From positions 37,831 to 101,830 of the forward strand of contig JBEEFW010000021.1 in assembly GCA_041166385.1 (NCBI GenBank): DNA of 64,000 nucleotides, written 5' to 3'. This DNA comes from DASUCS01 sp041166385. Lineage in GTDB: Bacteria; Actinomycetota; Acidimicrobiia; Acidimicrobiales; JACDCH01. This document shows, in pieces, positions 53,501 through 60,787 of this stretch. Position 1 is the first letter of the stretch. Every line of letters begins with the position of its first letter. Position numbers and translations under genes: made by a program. The notes under the pieces were generated by a model, which did no database searches, was not told where the DNA came from, and worked only from the letters and a program-made list of their open reading frames with translations.

Positions 53501-54046
53501 AACCCGACGCACCCGGCCGATCCGGCCTACGGGAAGTTCGTGTACGCCTTGTCGGATCCTGACGACCCGGTGTCGTCGCTGTCGGTCACGTGCAAGCTCG
53601 ATGGTGCGAGCGTGCCGTGCGGCAACGACCTGGCCACGGTCACGCCGGCGCCACGGTCGGCGAGTCACACGTTCGTGGCGACGGTGACGGATCCGTTCGG
53701 CGGCACCGGTTCGGCGTCGTACACCTGGAACGTGTACTTCGACACGGTGCTCACCGCGAACGGGGTGGTGGCCAGCATCCCGCGCTTCGATGCGGACCTG
53801 AAGACGACCGGCGGTGCGTCGGTGGGCGCGGGCAAGACCGTCCACTTCTTCGCCGGTCAGAACCAGAACCCGAGCGACGGCACGGGCGCACTGTGCTCCG
53901 CCGTGACCGATGCAAGTGGCCACGCGACGTGTGGCGACGCGGCGACCACGCTGGCTGCGCTGGGCGCAGGAGGCATCACGGTCGTGTTCTTCGGCACGGT
54001 CGACTACTGGAAGGCCGCCCCGAAGAACGCGGCGGTCGTCGGCTAG
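47519..54046 (+). CDS. Giant secreted protein: delta-60 repeats, PGFG(T/S) repeats, C25-like caspase-fold peptidase, Ig-like tail
   Basis: A 2175-residue exported protein. A signal peptide (RRGVAMAISVAVMAGLL, cleavage near ASA-A at 32) is followed by about seven delta-60 beta-propeller-type repeats (QPDGKIVVAG; LDTTFASGG) to about residue 460. Then come nine PGFGT/S pentapeptides (496-540), about 370 unassigned residues, a PPC-like domain (FEPDDVTAGNPGNSKPFG) and ten more pentapeptides (991-1040). A gingipain-like region holds IVIAGSDEIIPMGR, IAVGRLVETP, NAHYDYS (His 1399) and TIGCHSG (Cys 1439). Chitobiase/Ig-like domains end it. No LPxTG or C-terminal helix is present, so it is free or non-covalently bound. 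The start ATG has GGGCGAGGG nearby. Confidence 0.85.
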   Translation: MTKNWVRRGVAMAISVAVMAGLLAVTESTASAATPPAGSAGALDSGFGTGGVTSTSDPTLTLTAASKVLVQPDGKIVVAGIQPGSAGNVVVTRFTATGAKDTTFGAPLGYTKPGLGSASSQDGVQIALQPDGKILVAGSKVVSSQARIALARLNSNGSLDTTFASGGTATLAFGSSMPQQHGSGVLVLPSGQILMSIWIGPGHDAFKVVRYSSTGVFDTSFGSSGLAISRPITGQPAQAADLALTSDNKIVVVGSVNTTHNSIAQTDTAVVRFTASGQPDTTFPAPSGNSQGAAILDRNSSKNDAANAVLIDASGRINLSGTIASTPSAAYVMRLTSTGVADSTFGTGGVLQGTFGGAAATGGGAAFDANGRLLVAGGDGASTTNALGIERLLSSGATPYDGTFGLTSTPGRESVVCSPANSGAGYSVAVQPDQRIVLAGVCNGAITVARLNVGNLSNLTMTTSTPNAPAGHGTIPLSSVPGGALLSTTNSLMSSPGFGTPGFGTPGFGSPGFGSPGFGTPGFGTPGFGTPGFGTPGFGTPVDQSPLTDPFLGPIPLSAIAISPSALDPTAPSTWDQVLAGTVYAGLPTQSITIQQLFALNPVPAALHKVTIGQLDVSATGLRKASVGAYLLGRTPTSALPAPAGGFCNYLTGQPANCSNTNVATASLLGLELQGDSFQSYFSSTPINLVGLALTGSPLSTTLLNNIDVAQTTLGAVRATALTTPSTFLKCTPSSTAGPCYTLADALASGNIQTTAGATLGALLANSPSAVGQLYLSNLLLGLMSRQSLPIENLAATTDIVANSPLPTSGAAYTIGFDMGCGAASSLVVTPALPAGFRLIPSTVNMTVGSSSVNTTVGADGTIRPSGSFSCSQTQHVTVNLQAEPSSVLGGPVTAGTTVAVSTDSLSLSNQAPVTTVDNFEPDDVTAGNPGNSKPFGSLYLGHISGPGDIDYFVLQPPPSGSTVTVTLSNLPIDADLMMYGAASPLLRASPGFGTPGFGTPGFGSPGFGTPGFGSPGFGSPGFGSPGFGTPGFGSPGFGSDAADKATPPQLTDDVPRLNLPVRGFSAQRNLVGESITTKVTDADTSPLLIQVSGYNGASSPQPYTLRISATPAPGAIPCQARSFPTRGTAGTLPSTPLPGNTQTLILTNQKRLGDVYGNVALPGGFNGDAGVGMTARLQSLAGQSYVNGVVVPVEGDAAVANAYAAWDASPCNVALANDVVAKVNALVDRLRSGLNDLRYIVIAGSDEIIPMGRVPDKTAFYNEAGFSAGIFGGADNAQSSAAKKGFILSDNPFGDFAPTAMLDTQLFVPQIAVGRLVETPAEMAASVDGCVTAGCRTTPSASFVTGYAPMDKGAQEINSILAQRGVATSSQINNTWTRNDAKNGLASAANGYGAINAHYDYSRALPAQEFTNGTESDPLSTADLPSSLAGGVQWTIGCHSGLNIPDIYIASPTQAEQAKTLDWSQAMLHNGAAGFVGQTGYGLGDTDALAYSERLSVAFAKNLDGTMTIGQALAFAKQQFLATGAPSVYDVKSVQEATFYGLPMWRIGPSGTSAQATLPPPPPSPPSTVTLASTSKQFDSAVTPFSNPPRTSNNGRGQYYTVGNEAPQVTPNQPIEPRTEIQLDPRSDGLVAHGAVIETLSSQDTPGFNPIYATAIADVGTFNPEPKVSTAYFPSALQSVSGIVTPNGRRDSVVLVPGQFFSDGSGTGTGTQRLYTKVGLTVLSSNSLDSTAPRIATVNGGIQGITASFTVTTPATDVQRAVFLVLVNPSQGWKHVEAVNAGGGKWVGTMTVPSGTPSIGQYFVQLADTSGNVGIDSNKGQDWSAGGIPGFSFSANPGADPNTGLYPDGTTVSITPPTGVSFTYSLDGGPNQSYTGPITITGDKGHTLTATASNGVTASLGIPIDAHDPTATITSPANGGNYNRGQVVTPAYSCSSAVTIRSCTGPTTVDTSSPGSKTYTVTATDVFGRTGTGSSTYNVVNRVPAIVFTTKPSNPTHPADPAYGKFVYALSDPDDPVSSLSVTCKLDGASVPCGNDLATVTPAPRSASHTFVATVTDPFGGTGSASYTWNVYFDTVLTANGVVASIPRFDADLKTTGGASVGAGKTVHFFAGQNQNPSDGTGALCSAVTDASGHATCGDAATTLAALGAGGITVVFFGTVDYWKAAPKNAAVVG
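49004..49138 (+). repeat. Nine tandem 15-bp units encoding PGFG(T/S)
   Basis: In-frame 15-bp repeats (consensus CCYGGHTTYGGNWCN) inside the giant secreted protein encode PGFGT or PGFGS. T and S alternate irregularly (T T S S T T T T T) through a single A/T change. Synonymous drift between units is low but present, so the array is not brand new. It ends in a final proline before VDQSP. Confidence 0.95.
50489..50638 (+). repeat. Ten tandem 15-bp units encoding PGFG(T/S), second block
   Basis: The same pentapeptide unit as the block at 49004, order T T S T S S S T S S. It lies after a PPC-like domain and before the peptidase-like region. Several units share identical DNA (GGCTTCGGGACTCCTGGGTTC appears twice in part), which implies recent duplication within this block by slippage or recombination. 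Confidence 0.95.
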
Positions 54047-54050
54047 CGCG

Positions 54051-54078
54051 ATCCGGGGCGGGTTCACCCGCCCCGGAT
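54051..54078. terminator. GC-rich 12-bp stem-loop after the giant gene
   Basis: ATCCGGGGCGGG, loop TTCA, CCCGCCCCGGAT: a perfect stem starting 5 bp after the stop codon. There is no T-tract. It is placed to stop transcription of the giant gene before the universal stress protein, as T-less hairpins often do in actinobacteria. Confidence 0.6.
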
Positions 54079-54100
54079 GTGCGCAGTAGGGTCCGGCGTC

Positions 54101-54475
54101 GTGTACCGGAAGATCCTCGTCGGCACCGATGGATCGACGACCGCGGCCAAGGCCGTCGATCGTGCCGTCGACGTCGCCAAGGCCGCGGGTGCGACCCTCA
54201 CGATCTTCACGGCCGCGCCACCGAGCAAGGGCGACAAGATCGTTGCCGCCGAATCGCAGCGCCACGCCAACTCCGGGGTCGCCATCGACACCCGTGTTTC
54301 CGACGCCGAGCCGGTCGGTGCGCTCATCGACACTGCTCGCTCGGGTGGGTACGACCTCGTGGTGATCGGCAACCGCGGCATGACCGGCGTGACCCGCTTC
54401 CTGCGGCTCGGGTCGGTGCCGAACAAGGTGAGCCACCATCTGCCGTGCAGCCTGCTCATCGTCAAGACAACCTGA
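54101..54475 (+). CDS. Universal stress protein (UspA family)
   Basis: A 124-residue single Usp domain. YRKILVGTDGSTTAAKAVDR opens the fold, and GNRGMTGVTRFLRLGSVPNKV is the G-2x-G-9x-G(S/T) ATP-binding motif, intact. It probably binds ATP and helps stress survival. Function in detail unknown. I start at GTG 54101, where homologues begin; an upstream GTG at 54077 would fall on the hairpin. Confidence 0.9.
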   Translation: MYRKILVGTDGSTTAAKAVDRAVDVAKAAGATLTIFTAAPPSKGDKIVAAESQRHANSGVAIDTRVSDAEPVGALIDTARSGGYDLVVIGNRGMTGVTRFLRLGSVPNKVSHHLPCSLLIVKTT

Positions 54476-54477
54476 CC

Positions 54478-55272
54478 GTGCGGCGAACGCCGCGTTTCAG
54501 GCTCGTCCTTCTCGTCGCGCTTGTCGTGCTCTGCTCCGGAGCGTGCAGAGTGCGGACCGATATCGGTATCGAGGTGAAGGAGAACGGCAGCGGCACCGTG
54601 ACCGTCAAGATCGGTCTCGACGACGACGCGATGAAAAAGGCGCCGAACTTCCAGCAGGCGTTGAAGGTCGACGATCTGACCGCCCACGGTTGGACCGTGA
54701 CCGGACCGGTCAAGGAGACCGACGGCTTCACGTATTTCTCGACGGCGAAGCCGTTCGCGAATCCCGACGAAGCGAAGCAGATCTTCGCGGAGATCTCCGG
54801 CGAGAAGGGCCCGTTCCGCGACTTCTCGATCGGTCGCACGCGCTCGTTCGCTCACACCAAGTTCCACTTCTCGGGCACGGTCGACTTCACCGGCGGGATC
54901 GAGTCGTTCAGCGACAGCGAGCTCGCGCAGCAGCTTGACGGCAAGCCGATCGGAGAGGACGTCAAAGCGATCGAGCAACGCATCGGCGAGTCGCTCGACA
55001 ACGTGTTCGAGATCCGTATCGCGGTGCGGCTGCCCGGCGATGTCACGTCGAACGCTCCCGGTCAGGCGGCGAACGGCGCAGTCTGGCAACCCAAGTTGTC
55101 CCAGCCGGCGGCGATCACGCTGGAAGCGTCGAGCGAGAGCACGCGGTGGTTCACGATCGTGGGGACGGCCGTCGCCATCGCGGCCGGACCGGTTTTGCTT
55201 CCGATCGTTGTCACCCTGGCGCTGTTCCGTCGACGGCGACGGCGACTCGCCGCCCCGAAGCTCCCCGCCTGA
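54478..55272 (+). CDS. LppM-like (DUF3153) membrane-anchored protein
   Basis: A 264-residue exported protein. An N-terminal basic/hydrophobic segment ends in CSGAC, an imperfect lipobox (Ser rather than Leu at -3). The body starts RTDIGIEVKENGSGTVTVKIGLDDDAM, typical of the LppM/DUF3153 beta-rich domain. A C-terminal membrane helix (FTIVGTAVAIAAGPVLLP) with a poly-Arg stop follows. LppM affects phagosome processing in mycobacteria, but its molecular role is unknown. GTG 54478 is 2 bp after the Usp stop. Confidence 0.75.
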   Translation: MRRTPRFRLVLLVALVVLCSGACRVRTDIGIEVKENGSGTVTVKIGLDDDAMKKAPNFQQALKVDDLTAHGWTVTGPVKETDGFTYFSTAKPFANPDEAKQIFAEISGEKGPFRDFSIGRTRSFAHTKFHFSGTVDFTGGIESFSDSELAQQLDGKPIGEDVKAIEQRIGESLDNVFEIRIAVRLPGDVTSNAPGQAANGAVWQPKLSQPAAITLEASSESTRWFTIVGTAVAIAAGPVLLPIVVTLALFRRRRRRLAAPKLPA

Positions 55273-55301
55273 CTGTCACAGCCCCTTCGTAGGGTTCGCC
55301 C

Positions 55302-56657
55302 ATGGCGAAACAGCGGATCGAGTACCGGTGTGACGAGTGCGGGGCGTCTGCGCCGCAGTGGGCGGGGAAGTGTGCGGCCTGCGGAGCGTGGAACTCCCTC
55401 CAAGAGGGGCGGGCGCTGACCGCGTCGCCCGCGCTGGTGGGGGTAGCGCTGCTCCAGCCGGCGGTGCCGGTGGTCGAGGTCGACATGACCGAGTGGGAAG
55501 CGCGCTCGACCGGTATCGGCGAACTCGACCGCGTGCTGGCGGGCGGGCTGGTGCCCGGGTCGGTCACGCTGGTCGGAGGCGAGCCGGGCGTCGGCAAGTC
55601 GACACTGCTCACGCAGGCCGCCGCGGCGATGGCGCACGCCGGTGGACGCGTGCTCTACGTGACCGCGGAAGAGTCGAGTCAGCAAGTGCGGCTGCGCGCC
55701 GAACGCCTCGGCGCGCTCGCGCCGCGCCTGCTGCTGGCCGCCGAGACGAACCTTTCCAACATCGTGAGCCATCTCGACGCCGTGCGACCAGACGTCGTGA
55801 TCGTCGACTCGATCCAGACGGTGCACGATCCCGACATCGGTTCCGCGCCGGGTTCGGTCGTGCAGGTGCGCGAGTGCGCGCACCGTCTCGTCCGCGAAGC
55901 CAAGGAGCGCGGCGTCGCGATCGTCCTCGTGGGCCACGTGACCAAAGACGGCGCACTCGCCGGCCCTCGCGTGCTCGAGCACGTGGTCGACACCGTGCTG
56001 GCGTTCGAGGGTGAGCACCACCACGCATTGCGTCTCGTGCGGGCGGTGAAGCACCGCTTCGGATCCACCAATGAGGTCGGCCTCTTCGAGATGAGCGACA
56101 GCGGCTTGATCCCGGTGCCCGACGCGAGCGCGCTGTTCCTGGCCGACCGCCGGCCGGGCGTGCCTGGCTCGGCCGTGGTGCCCGCGCTCGACGGCCACCG
56201 CCCGCTCCTCGTCGAGGTGCAAGCGCTCACCATCGACAACAACGCACCGATGGCGCGGCGCTCGGCGCAAGGTCTCGATGCGGGCCGGCTCGCCTTCCTG
56301 CTCGCGGTGCTCGAACGACACGCGGAGCTCGCCATCGTCAAGCACGACGTGTTCGCGCTGGCAGTCGGCGGTGCTCGCGTCGTCGAGCCCGGCGCCGACC
56401 TCGCCATCGCGCTCGCGGTTGCGTCGTCGCACGCGAACCTGCCCCTTGCCGACGACGTGGTCGCCTGCGCCGAGCTCGGTCTCGGAGGCGAACTGCGTCA
56501 GGTGAGCCAGACGCCGCGCCGCCTGGCCGAGGCCGCGCGGCTCGGATTTCGGCGCGTGTTCTTGCCACACTCCGCGCCGGAGCCGCCACCGGGGCTGACC
56601 GCAGTGCGCGCGGCGACCATCGGCGAAGCGATCACGCTGGCGGGCCTCCGCTCGTAG
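55302..56657 (+). CDS. radA: DNA repair protein RadA
   Basis: A 451-residue RecA-like branch-migration helicase for recombination. The zinc finger YRCDECGASAPQWAGKCAAC, Walker A GGEPGVGKSTLL, Walker B VVIVDSIQTVHD and a Lon-like C-terminus are present. The RadA-specific KNRFG motif reads KHRFG. It is 10 bp upstream of disA, the conserved pairing; in Bacillus clpC precedes both directly. Confidence 0.95.
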   Translation: MAKQRIEYRCDECGASAPQWAGKCAACGAWNSLQEGRALTASPALVGVALLQPAVPVVEVDMTEWEARSTGIGELDRVLAGGLVPGSVTLVGGEPGVGKSTLLTQAAAAMAHAGGRVLYVTAEESSQQVRLRAERLGALAPRLLLAAETNLSNIVSHLDAVRPDVVIVDSIQTVHDPDIGSAPGSVVQVRECAHRLVREAKERGVAIVLVGHVTKDGALAGPRVLEHVVDTVLAFEGEHHHALRLVRAVKHRFGSTNEVGLFEMSDSGLIPVPDASALFLADRRPGVPGSAVVPALDGHRPLLVEVQALTIDNNAPMARRSAQGLDAGRLAFLLAVLERHAELAIVKHDVFALAVGGARVVEPGADLAIALAVASSHANLPLADDVVACAELGLGGELRQVSQTPRRLAEAARLGFRRVFLPHSAPEPPPGLTAVRAATIGEAITLAGLRS

Positions 56658-56667
56658 ACTGCCGCGG

Positions 56668-57813
56668 ATGACGAAGCCTGGAGGGCCGAAACGGGCGCGT
56701 ACGCCCGACGTCCTTTCGGCGGTCGGTGGCTACTCCCACAACGTGGGTCCGCGACGGAGCATCGCGCTCCTCGATGCGCTGGCCGCCGTCGCTCCCGGGC
56801 GTCCACTCCGGGAAGGCCTCGATCGCATTCTGCAAGCGGGGATGGGCGCGCTGATCGTCGTGGGTGACGAACCTCGGGTCCTGAACATCTGCTCCGGCGG
56901 CTTCCTGTTGGACGCGGCATTCAGTCCGCAGAGACTCTCGGAGCTGGCGAAGATGGACGGTGCCATCATTCTCGCCGGCGACGCCAGCCGCATTGCGCGC
57001 GCCAACGTGCATCTCGTGCCCGATCCGAATGTGCCGACGTCGGAGACCGGCACGCGGCACCGCACTGCCGAGCGAGTGGCGCGTTCGATCGATGTGCCCG
57101 TGATCTCCGTCTCGGAAGACATGCAGGTGATCGCTGTCTACGTCGATGACGAGAAGTATCCGCTCGAGCCCATCCCTCGGCTCTTGAACAAGGCCAATCA
57201 GGCACTGTCGACGTTGGAGCGGTACAAGAGCCGGCTCGACGGCGTGTCGGGCGCGCTGTCCGCTCTCGAGGTGGAGGATCTCGTCACGCTGCGCGATGTC
57301 GTGACGGTGCTGCAGCGGACCGAGATGGTGCGGCGCATCGCCGAGGAGATCGAGAGCCACATCGTCGAGCTCGGCGTCGATGGTCGCCTCGTTCGTCTCC
57401 AGCTCGAAGAGCTGATGGGCGGGGTCGAGGACGACCGACGGCTCGTGATCCTCGACTACTTCCACGAGGAGTCCGACTGGCACGTCGGCGACGCGCTCGA
57501 GGCGCTCGCCGATCTCGACACCGACGACCTGCTCGACCTCAAGATCGTGTCCTCCATGCTGCACCTGTCGGGCTCGATCGACCTCGACGTCAGCCTGCAG
57601 CCGCGTGGGTACCGTCTGCTGGCCAAGATCCCGCGGCTCCCCGATGGCGTGATCGACAAGATCGTCGAGCGCTTCGGCAACTTGCAGAAGATCATGCGCG
57701 CGACCATCGACGACCTCGACGACGTCGAAGGCGTCGGTGAAGCGAGGGCCCGCGCCATCAAGGAAGGACTGTCTCGCCTCGCCGAGTCGAGCATTCTCGA
57801 TCGCTACAACTGA
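56668..57813 (+). CDS. disA: DNA integrity scanning protein DisA, diadenylate cyclase
   Basis: A 381-residue enzyme making c-di-AMP from ATP and sensing branched DNA. The DAC domain has the KMDGAI (DGA) and TGTRHRTAER (RHR) motifs and GALIVVGDEP. A long helical spine is followed by a C-terminal helix-hairpin-helix (VEGVGEARARAIKEGL) that binds DNA. The start is ATG 56668. c-di-AMP likely tunes osmotic and DNA-damage responses. No phosphodiesterase is seen in the window. Confidence 0.96.
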   Translation: MTKPGGPKRARTPDVLSAVGGYSHNVGPRRSIALLDALAAVAPGRPLREGLDRILQAGMGALIVVGDEPRVLNICSGGFLLDAAFSPQRLSELAKMDGAIILAGDASRIARANVHLVPDPNVPTSETGTRHRTAERVARSIDVPVISVSEDMQVIAVYVDDEKYPLEPIPRLLNKANQALSTLERYKSRLDGVSGALSALEVEDLVTLRDVVTVLQRTEMVRRIAEEIESHIVELGVDGRLVRLQLEELMGGVEDDRRLVILDYFHEESDWHVGDALEALADLDTDDLLDLKIVSSMLHLSGSIDLDVSLQPRGYRLLAKIPRLPDGVIDKIVERFGNLQKIMRATIDDLDDVEGVGEARARAIKEGLSRLAESSILDRYN

Positions 57814-57822
57814 GCCTCTGCC

Positions 57823-58650
57823 GTGACCGTCCCGCTGATGACGGATGGGATGCGAGCGCGCATCGAAGCCTGTAGCCAGGCGTTCCACACCCGCTGGCTC
57901 GAGTTGCTGCGCGATCAACCCGGTAACCCGAGCGGTGTCGAGATCAAGCGGTTCGGTGACGACGTGATCGGCACCGCGGCGAGCAACTGTGCCGACACGC
58001 AATGGATGCAGCACGTCACAGGGCTGGGGCCAGCCGACGCGGCTGTCGTGCCGAAGGTTGCCGCCTGGTACCACGCGAAGATGCTCCGGCCGCGGTTCGA
58101 GATCACGCCCTGTTCGGATTTCGAGCCGTTGGCGGCTGCGCTCGTCGACGTCGGTGCGCGTCAGACCGGATTCATCGATGTGTTGTGGTCACGGACGACG
58201 CCTCAGGACGAGGCACCCGCCGCCGTGTCCGTCCGGGTCATCGACCCGGGGGGTGACGATGCGCAACGCTTCGCCCGCGTGCTGCTCGGCGGACACGGCG
58301 TACCCGACGACGCCTTCACCCAGCATTGGGCGGCCGTGGCGCAGTGTCCGGCCGAGCCCGAGTGGTGGTGCTATCTCGCGGAGGTCGACGGCGAAGCGAT
58401 CGGGGCCGCGGCGTTGATGGTCACCGACGGCATCGGCTACCTCGCCAACGCGGCAACGCTCCCCGCCGGCCGACAGCAGGGTGCTCAGCAGGCGCTGATC
58501 CAGCGTCGCCTGCGCGACGCCGCCACCGCCGGCTGCGAGTTGTTCCTCACGCTGGCCACCCCGACCTCGATCAGCCATCGAAACCTCGAGCGGGCCGGGC
58601 TCGGTGTCGCCTACACCAAGGTCGTGTGGACGGTCCCTGATGGTTCGTGA
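57823..58650 (+). CDS. GNAT family acetyltransferase
   Basis: A 275-residue protein whose C-terminal half is a GNAT fold: WWCYLAEVDGEAIGAAALM (strands 2-4), LANAATLPAGRQQGAQQALI (acetyl-CoA pyrophosphate loop R/Q-x-x-G-x-G/A) and HRNLERAGLGVAYTK. The N-terminal part is a degenerate GNAT-like half, as in two-domain members. Substrate unknown. GTG 57823 lies 9 bp after disA. Confidence 0.83.
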   Translation: MTVPLMTDGMRARIEACSQAFHTRWLELLRDQPGNPSGVEIKRFGDDVIGTAASNCADTQWMQHVTGLGPADAAVVPKVAAWYHAKMLRPRFEITPCSDFEPLAAALVDVGARQTGFIDVLWSRTTPQDEAPAAVSVRVIDPGGDDAQRFARVLLGGHGVPDDAFTQHWAAVAQCPAEPEWWCYLAEVDGEAIGAAALMVTDGIGYLANAATLPAGRQQGAQQALIQRRLRDAATAGCELFLTLATPTSISHRNLERAGLGVAYTKVVWTVPDGS

Positions 58651-59407
58651 GCAACGGCTCGTGTTCGGCGAGGTGGCCGACGCCTACCAGCGTGCTCGGC
58701 CCACGTATCCGCCGGACCTGTTCGACGCGATCCTCGAGATCACCGGCGTCGGGCCGGGCGAGCGAGTGTTGGAGATCGGCGCCGGCACCGGCAAGGCCAC
58801 CGATGGCTTCGTCGAGCGCGGGTTACTCGTGACCGCGGCCGAACCGAGCCCGGGCATGGCCGCTGTGTTGCGCTCGCGCCATCCCGAGGTGCTCGTACAC
58901 GAATCGGGGTTCGAAGATGTTGACGTCGCGCCCGGCTCGTTCGTGATCGTCGCCGCCGCGCAATCGTGGCACTGGGTTGATGCGATGATCGGCCCAGTCA
59001 AGGCCGCGGAGGTCTTGCGGCCGCTCGGATGGATCACGCTGTTCTGGAACCGCCCGGAGCTCGGCGGCTCCATGTGGCACGACGAGCTCCAGCCGATCTA
59101 CGCGCGGGTCACATCCCACATGACCCACGAGAAGAACACGACCCAGGCGTACAACACCGAGCGCGCGGTGGTGCAGCTCGGACGGAGCGGTCGCTTCGGA
59201 CCGTGCGTCACCGCGGAGATCCCGTGGGTGGGGCGATACACGACGGCGGAGTACATCGACCTCCTGGGCACGTACTCCGATCACCGCATCCTTCCTGACG
59301 AGCAACGCGCCGAGCTCCACGGGTCGATCGCAGAGTGGCTCGACGGTCGTGGCGGCGCGATCGATCACCCCTTCGTCGCGGAACTCGTCGCGGCGCGCGT
59401 GCGGTAG
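58640..59407 (+). CDS. Class I SAM-dependent methyltransferase
   Basis: A 255-residue methyltransferase. VLEIGAGTGKATDGF is motif I, TAAEPSPGMAAVLR holds the acidic SAM-binding residue, and AAAQSWHWVD and AAEVLRPLGWITLFWN follow as motifs IV-V. The FGEVADAYQRARPTYP start is typical of the methyltransferase type 11 group. ATG 58640 overlaps the GNAT gene by 11 bp. Substrate unknown. Confidence 0.88.
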   Translation: MVREQRLVFGEVADAYQRARPTYPPDLFDAILEITGVGPGERVLEIGAGTGKATDGFVERGLLVTAAEPSPGMAAVLRSRHPEVLVHESGFEDVDVAPGSFVIVAAAQSWHWVDAMIGPVKAAEVLRPLGWITLFWNRPELGGSMWHDELQPIYARVTSHMTHEKNTTQAYNTERAVVQLGRSGRFGPCVTAEIPWVGRYTTAEYIDLLGTYSDHRILPDEQRAELHGSIAEWLDGRGGAIDHPFVAELVAARVR

Positions 59408-59416
59408 AACTCCGCC

Positions 59417-60073
59417 GTGCGAACCAACCTGCCGACAGGCACCTCGGTCGAGATCGCGTCGAGCGACAATCCCGCCCGCGGTGTCGTGCTCATTCCCGAC
59501 ATCATGGGTCTGCGTCCCCTGTTCGACGACATGGTGGCGCGTTTGGCGGCCGACTACGGCTGGGCCGTTGCCGCCGTCGAGCCGTTCCCCGGTCGCGAGT
59601 CGATGACGATCGAGGAGCGGATGGCCGCGATGGCCGACCTCGACGACGAACGCCAGTTGGCCGATGTCGTCGCCGCCGCCCATCTCCTCGACCTCGAGCC
59701 CGTCGGCATCCTCGGGTTCTGCATGGGCGGCATGTACACGATGAAGGCGGCGGCGACGGGACGGTTCGATCGCGCCGCACCCTTCTACGGGATGATCCGT
59801 GTACCCGAGGCGTGGCGCGGGCCGGCACAACGGAATGCCATCGACATGCTGGCCGAGGCTCCCGGTGCGGCCGAGCGGATCCTCGCGATCATCGGTACGG
59901 CAGATCCGTACACGCCGCCCGGCGACGTCGACGACCTCGAGGCTGCCGGAGCAACGGTCGTTCGTTACGAAGGGGCCGAGCATGGATTCGTGCACGACGC
60001 GAGCCGGCCGGCACATCGCGCTGATGACGCGGCCGACGCGTGGCGCCGAGTCAACGAGTGGTTCGCGCTCTAA
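59417..60073 (+). CDS. Dienelactone hydrolase family protein
   Basis: A 218-residue alpha/beta hydrolase. The nucleophile elbow GILGFCMGGMYTMK has Cys, as in dienelactone hydrolases. Asp in GTADPYTPPGD and His in GAEHGFVHD complete the triad. True DLHs open chlorinated muconolactones, but most homologues act on unknown esters. It starts at GTG 59417. The stop overlaps the convergent crp-like gene by 4 bp. Confidence 0.88.
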   Translation: MRTNLPTGTSVEIASSDNPARGVVLIPDIMGLRPLFDDMVARLAADYGWAVAAVEPFPGRESMTIEERMAAMADLDDERQLADVVAAAHLLDLEPVGILGFCMGGMYTMKAAATGRFDRAAPFYGMIRVPEAWRGPAQRNAIDMLAEAPGAAERILAIIGTADPYTPPGDVDDLEAAGATVVRYEGAEHGFVHDASRPAHRADDAADAWRRVNEWFAL

Positions 60074-60729
60074 CGAGCGCGGAGTTCGAGCTGTGGGCGG
60101 TTGATGATCTTGTAACGGCGCTCTGATTGCTCGAGCCAGTCGAGCTTCACGAACGCGGCGATCGCCTTGTTCACCCGCTCACGCGACGCGCCCACCATCG
60201 CCGCCAGCTCTTCCTGCGTGACCGGCAGCACGAACTCGTCGGCCTCGCCGGCGAGCTCGAGCAGTCGCTTGGCGGTACGGCCGGTGACATCAAGGAACAC
60301 GGAGTCGGCGAGGGCCGCATCCATCGAGCGGATCCGCCCGGAGAACAGCGCCACCACGCTCCACAGCAGTGTCGGTCGAGCCTCGTAGACATCCTGGACC
60401 GGGCCGTAGGGGATGGCGATGATCTCCGACGGTTCGAGCGCGCGCGCCTCGGTGGACCGTCCCAGCCCGTCGAACAACGGCATCTCGCCGAAGACGTCGC
60501 CGGCCTCGACGAGAGCCACGACGGATTCGCGCCCGTCAACGGACTTGTTGGCCAACGCGATGCGTCCGGACACGACGACGAACAGCTCGGCGGGCTCGTC
60601 GCCCTCGGCGAACAGCACATCGCCGCGCCGAAGCCCACGGTTCTCGGCCGCCGCACTGATCCTCTCGAGTTCCTCAGGAAGGAGCTCGGCGAACAGGTCG
60701 ACGCGGGAGATCAGATCGAGCGCGGCCAT
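60070..60729 (-). CDS. Crp/Fnr family transcriptional regulator
   Basis: A 219-residue regulator. The cyclic-nucleotide domain is plain (LFAEGDEPAELFVVVSGRIA). The phosphate-binding cassette FGEMPLFDGLGRSTEARA keeps the Glu, Arg and Ser that bind cAMP in E. coli CRP, so cAMP sensing is plausible. The C-terminal wHTH LPVTQEELAAMVGASRERVN recognises DNA. The start ATG 60729 is preferred over TTG 60741. It is divergent to carD with a 58 bp gap, so it may regulate carD or itself. Confidence 0.9.
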   Translation of the reverse strand: MAALDLISRVDLFAELLPEELERISAAAENRGLRRGDVLFAEGDEPAELFVVVSGRIALANKSVDGRESVVALVEAGDVFGEMPLFDGLGRSTEARALEPSEIIAIPYGPVQDVYEARPTLLWSVVALFSGRIRSMDAALADSVFLDVTGRTAKRLLELAGEADEFVLPVTQEELAAMVGASRERVNKAIAAFVKLDWLEQSERRYKIINRPQLELRAR

Positions 60730-60787
60730 GGCGGGCGTCAATGTAGTGCGGCTTGTGCCGTCGTAAGACGCTCCCTAGCCTTGAAGC

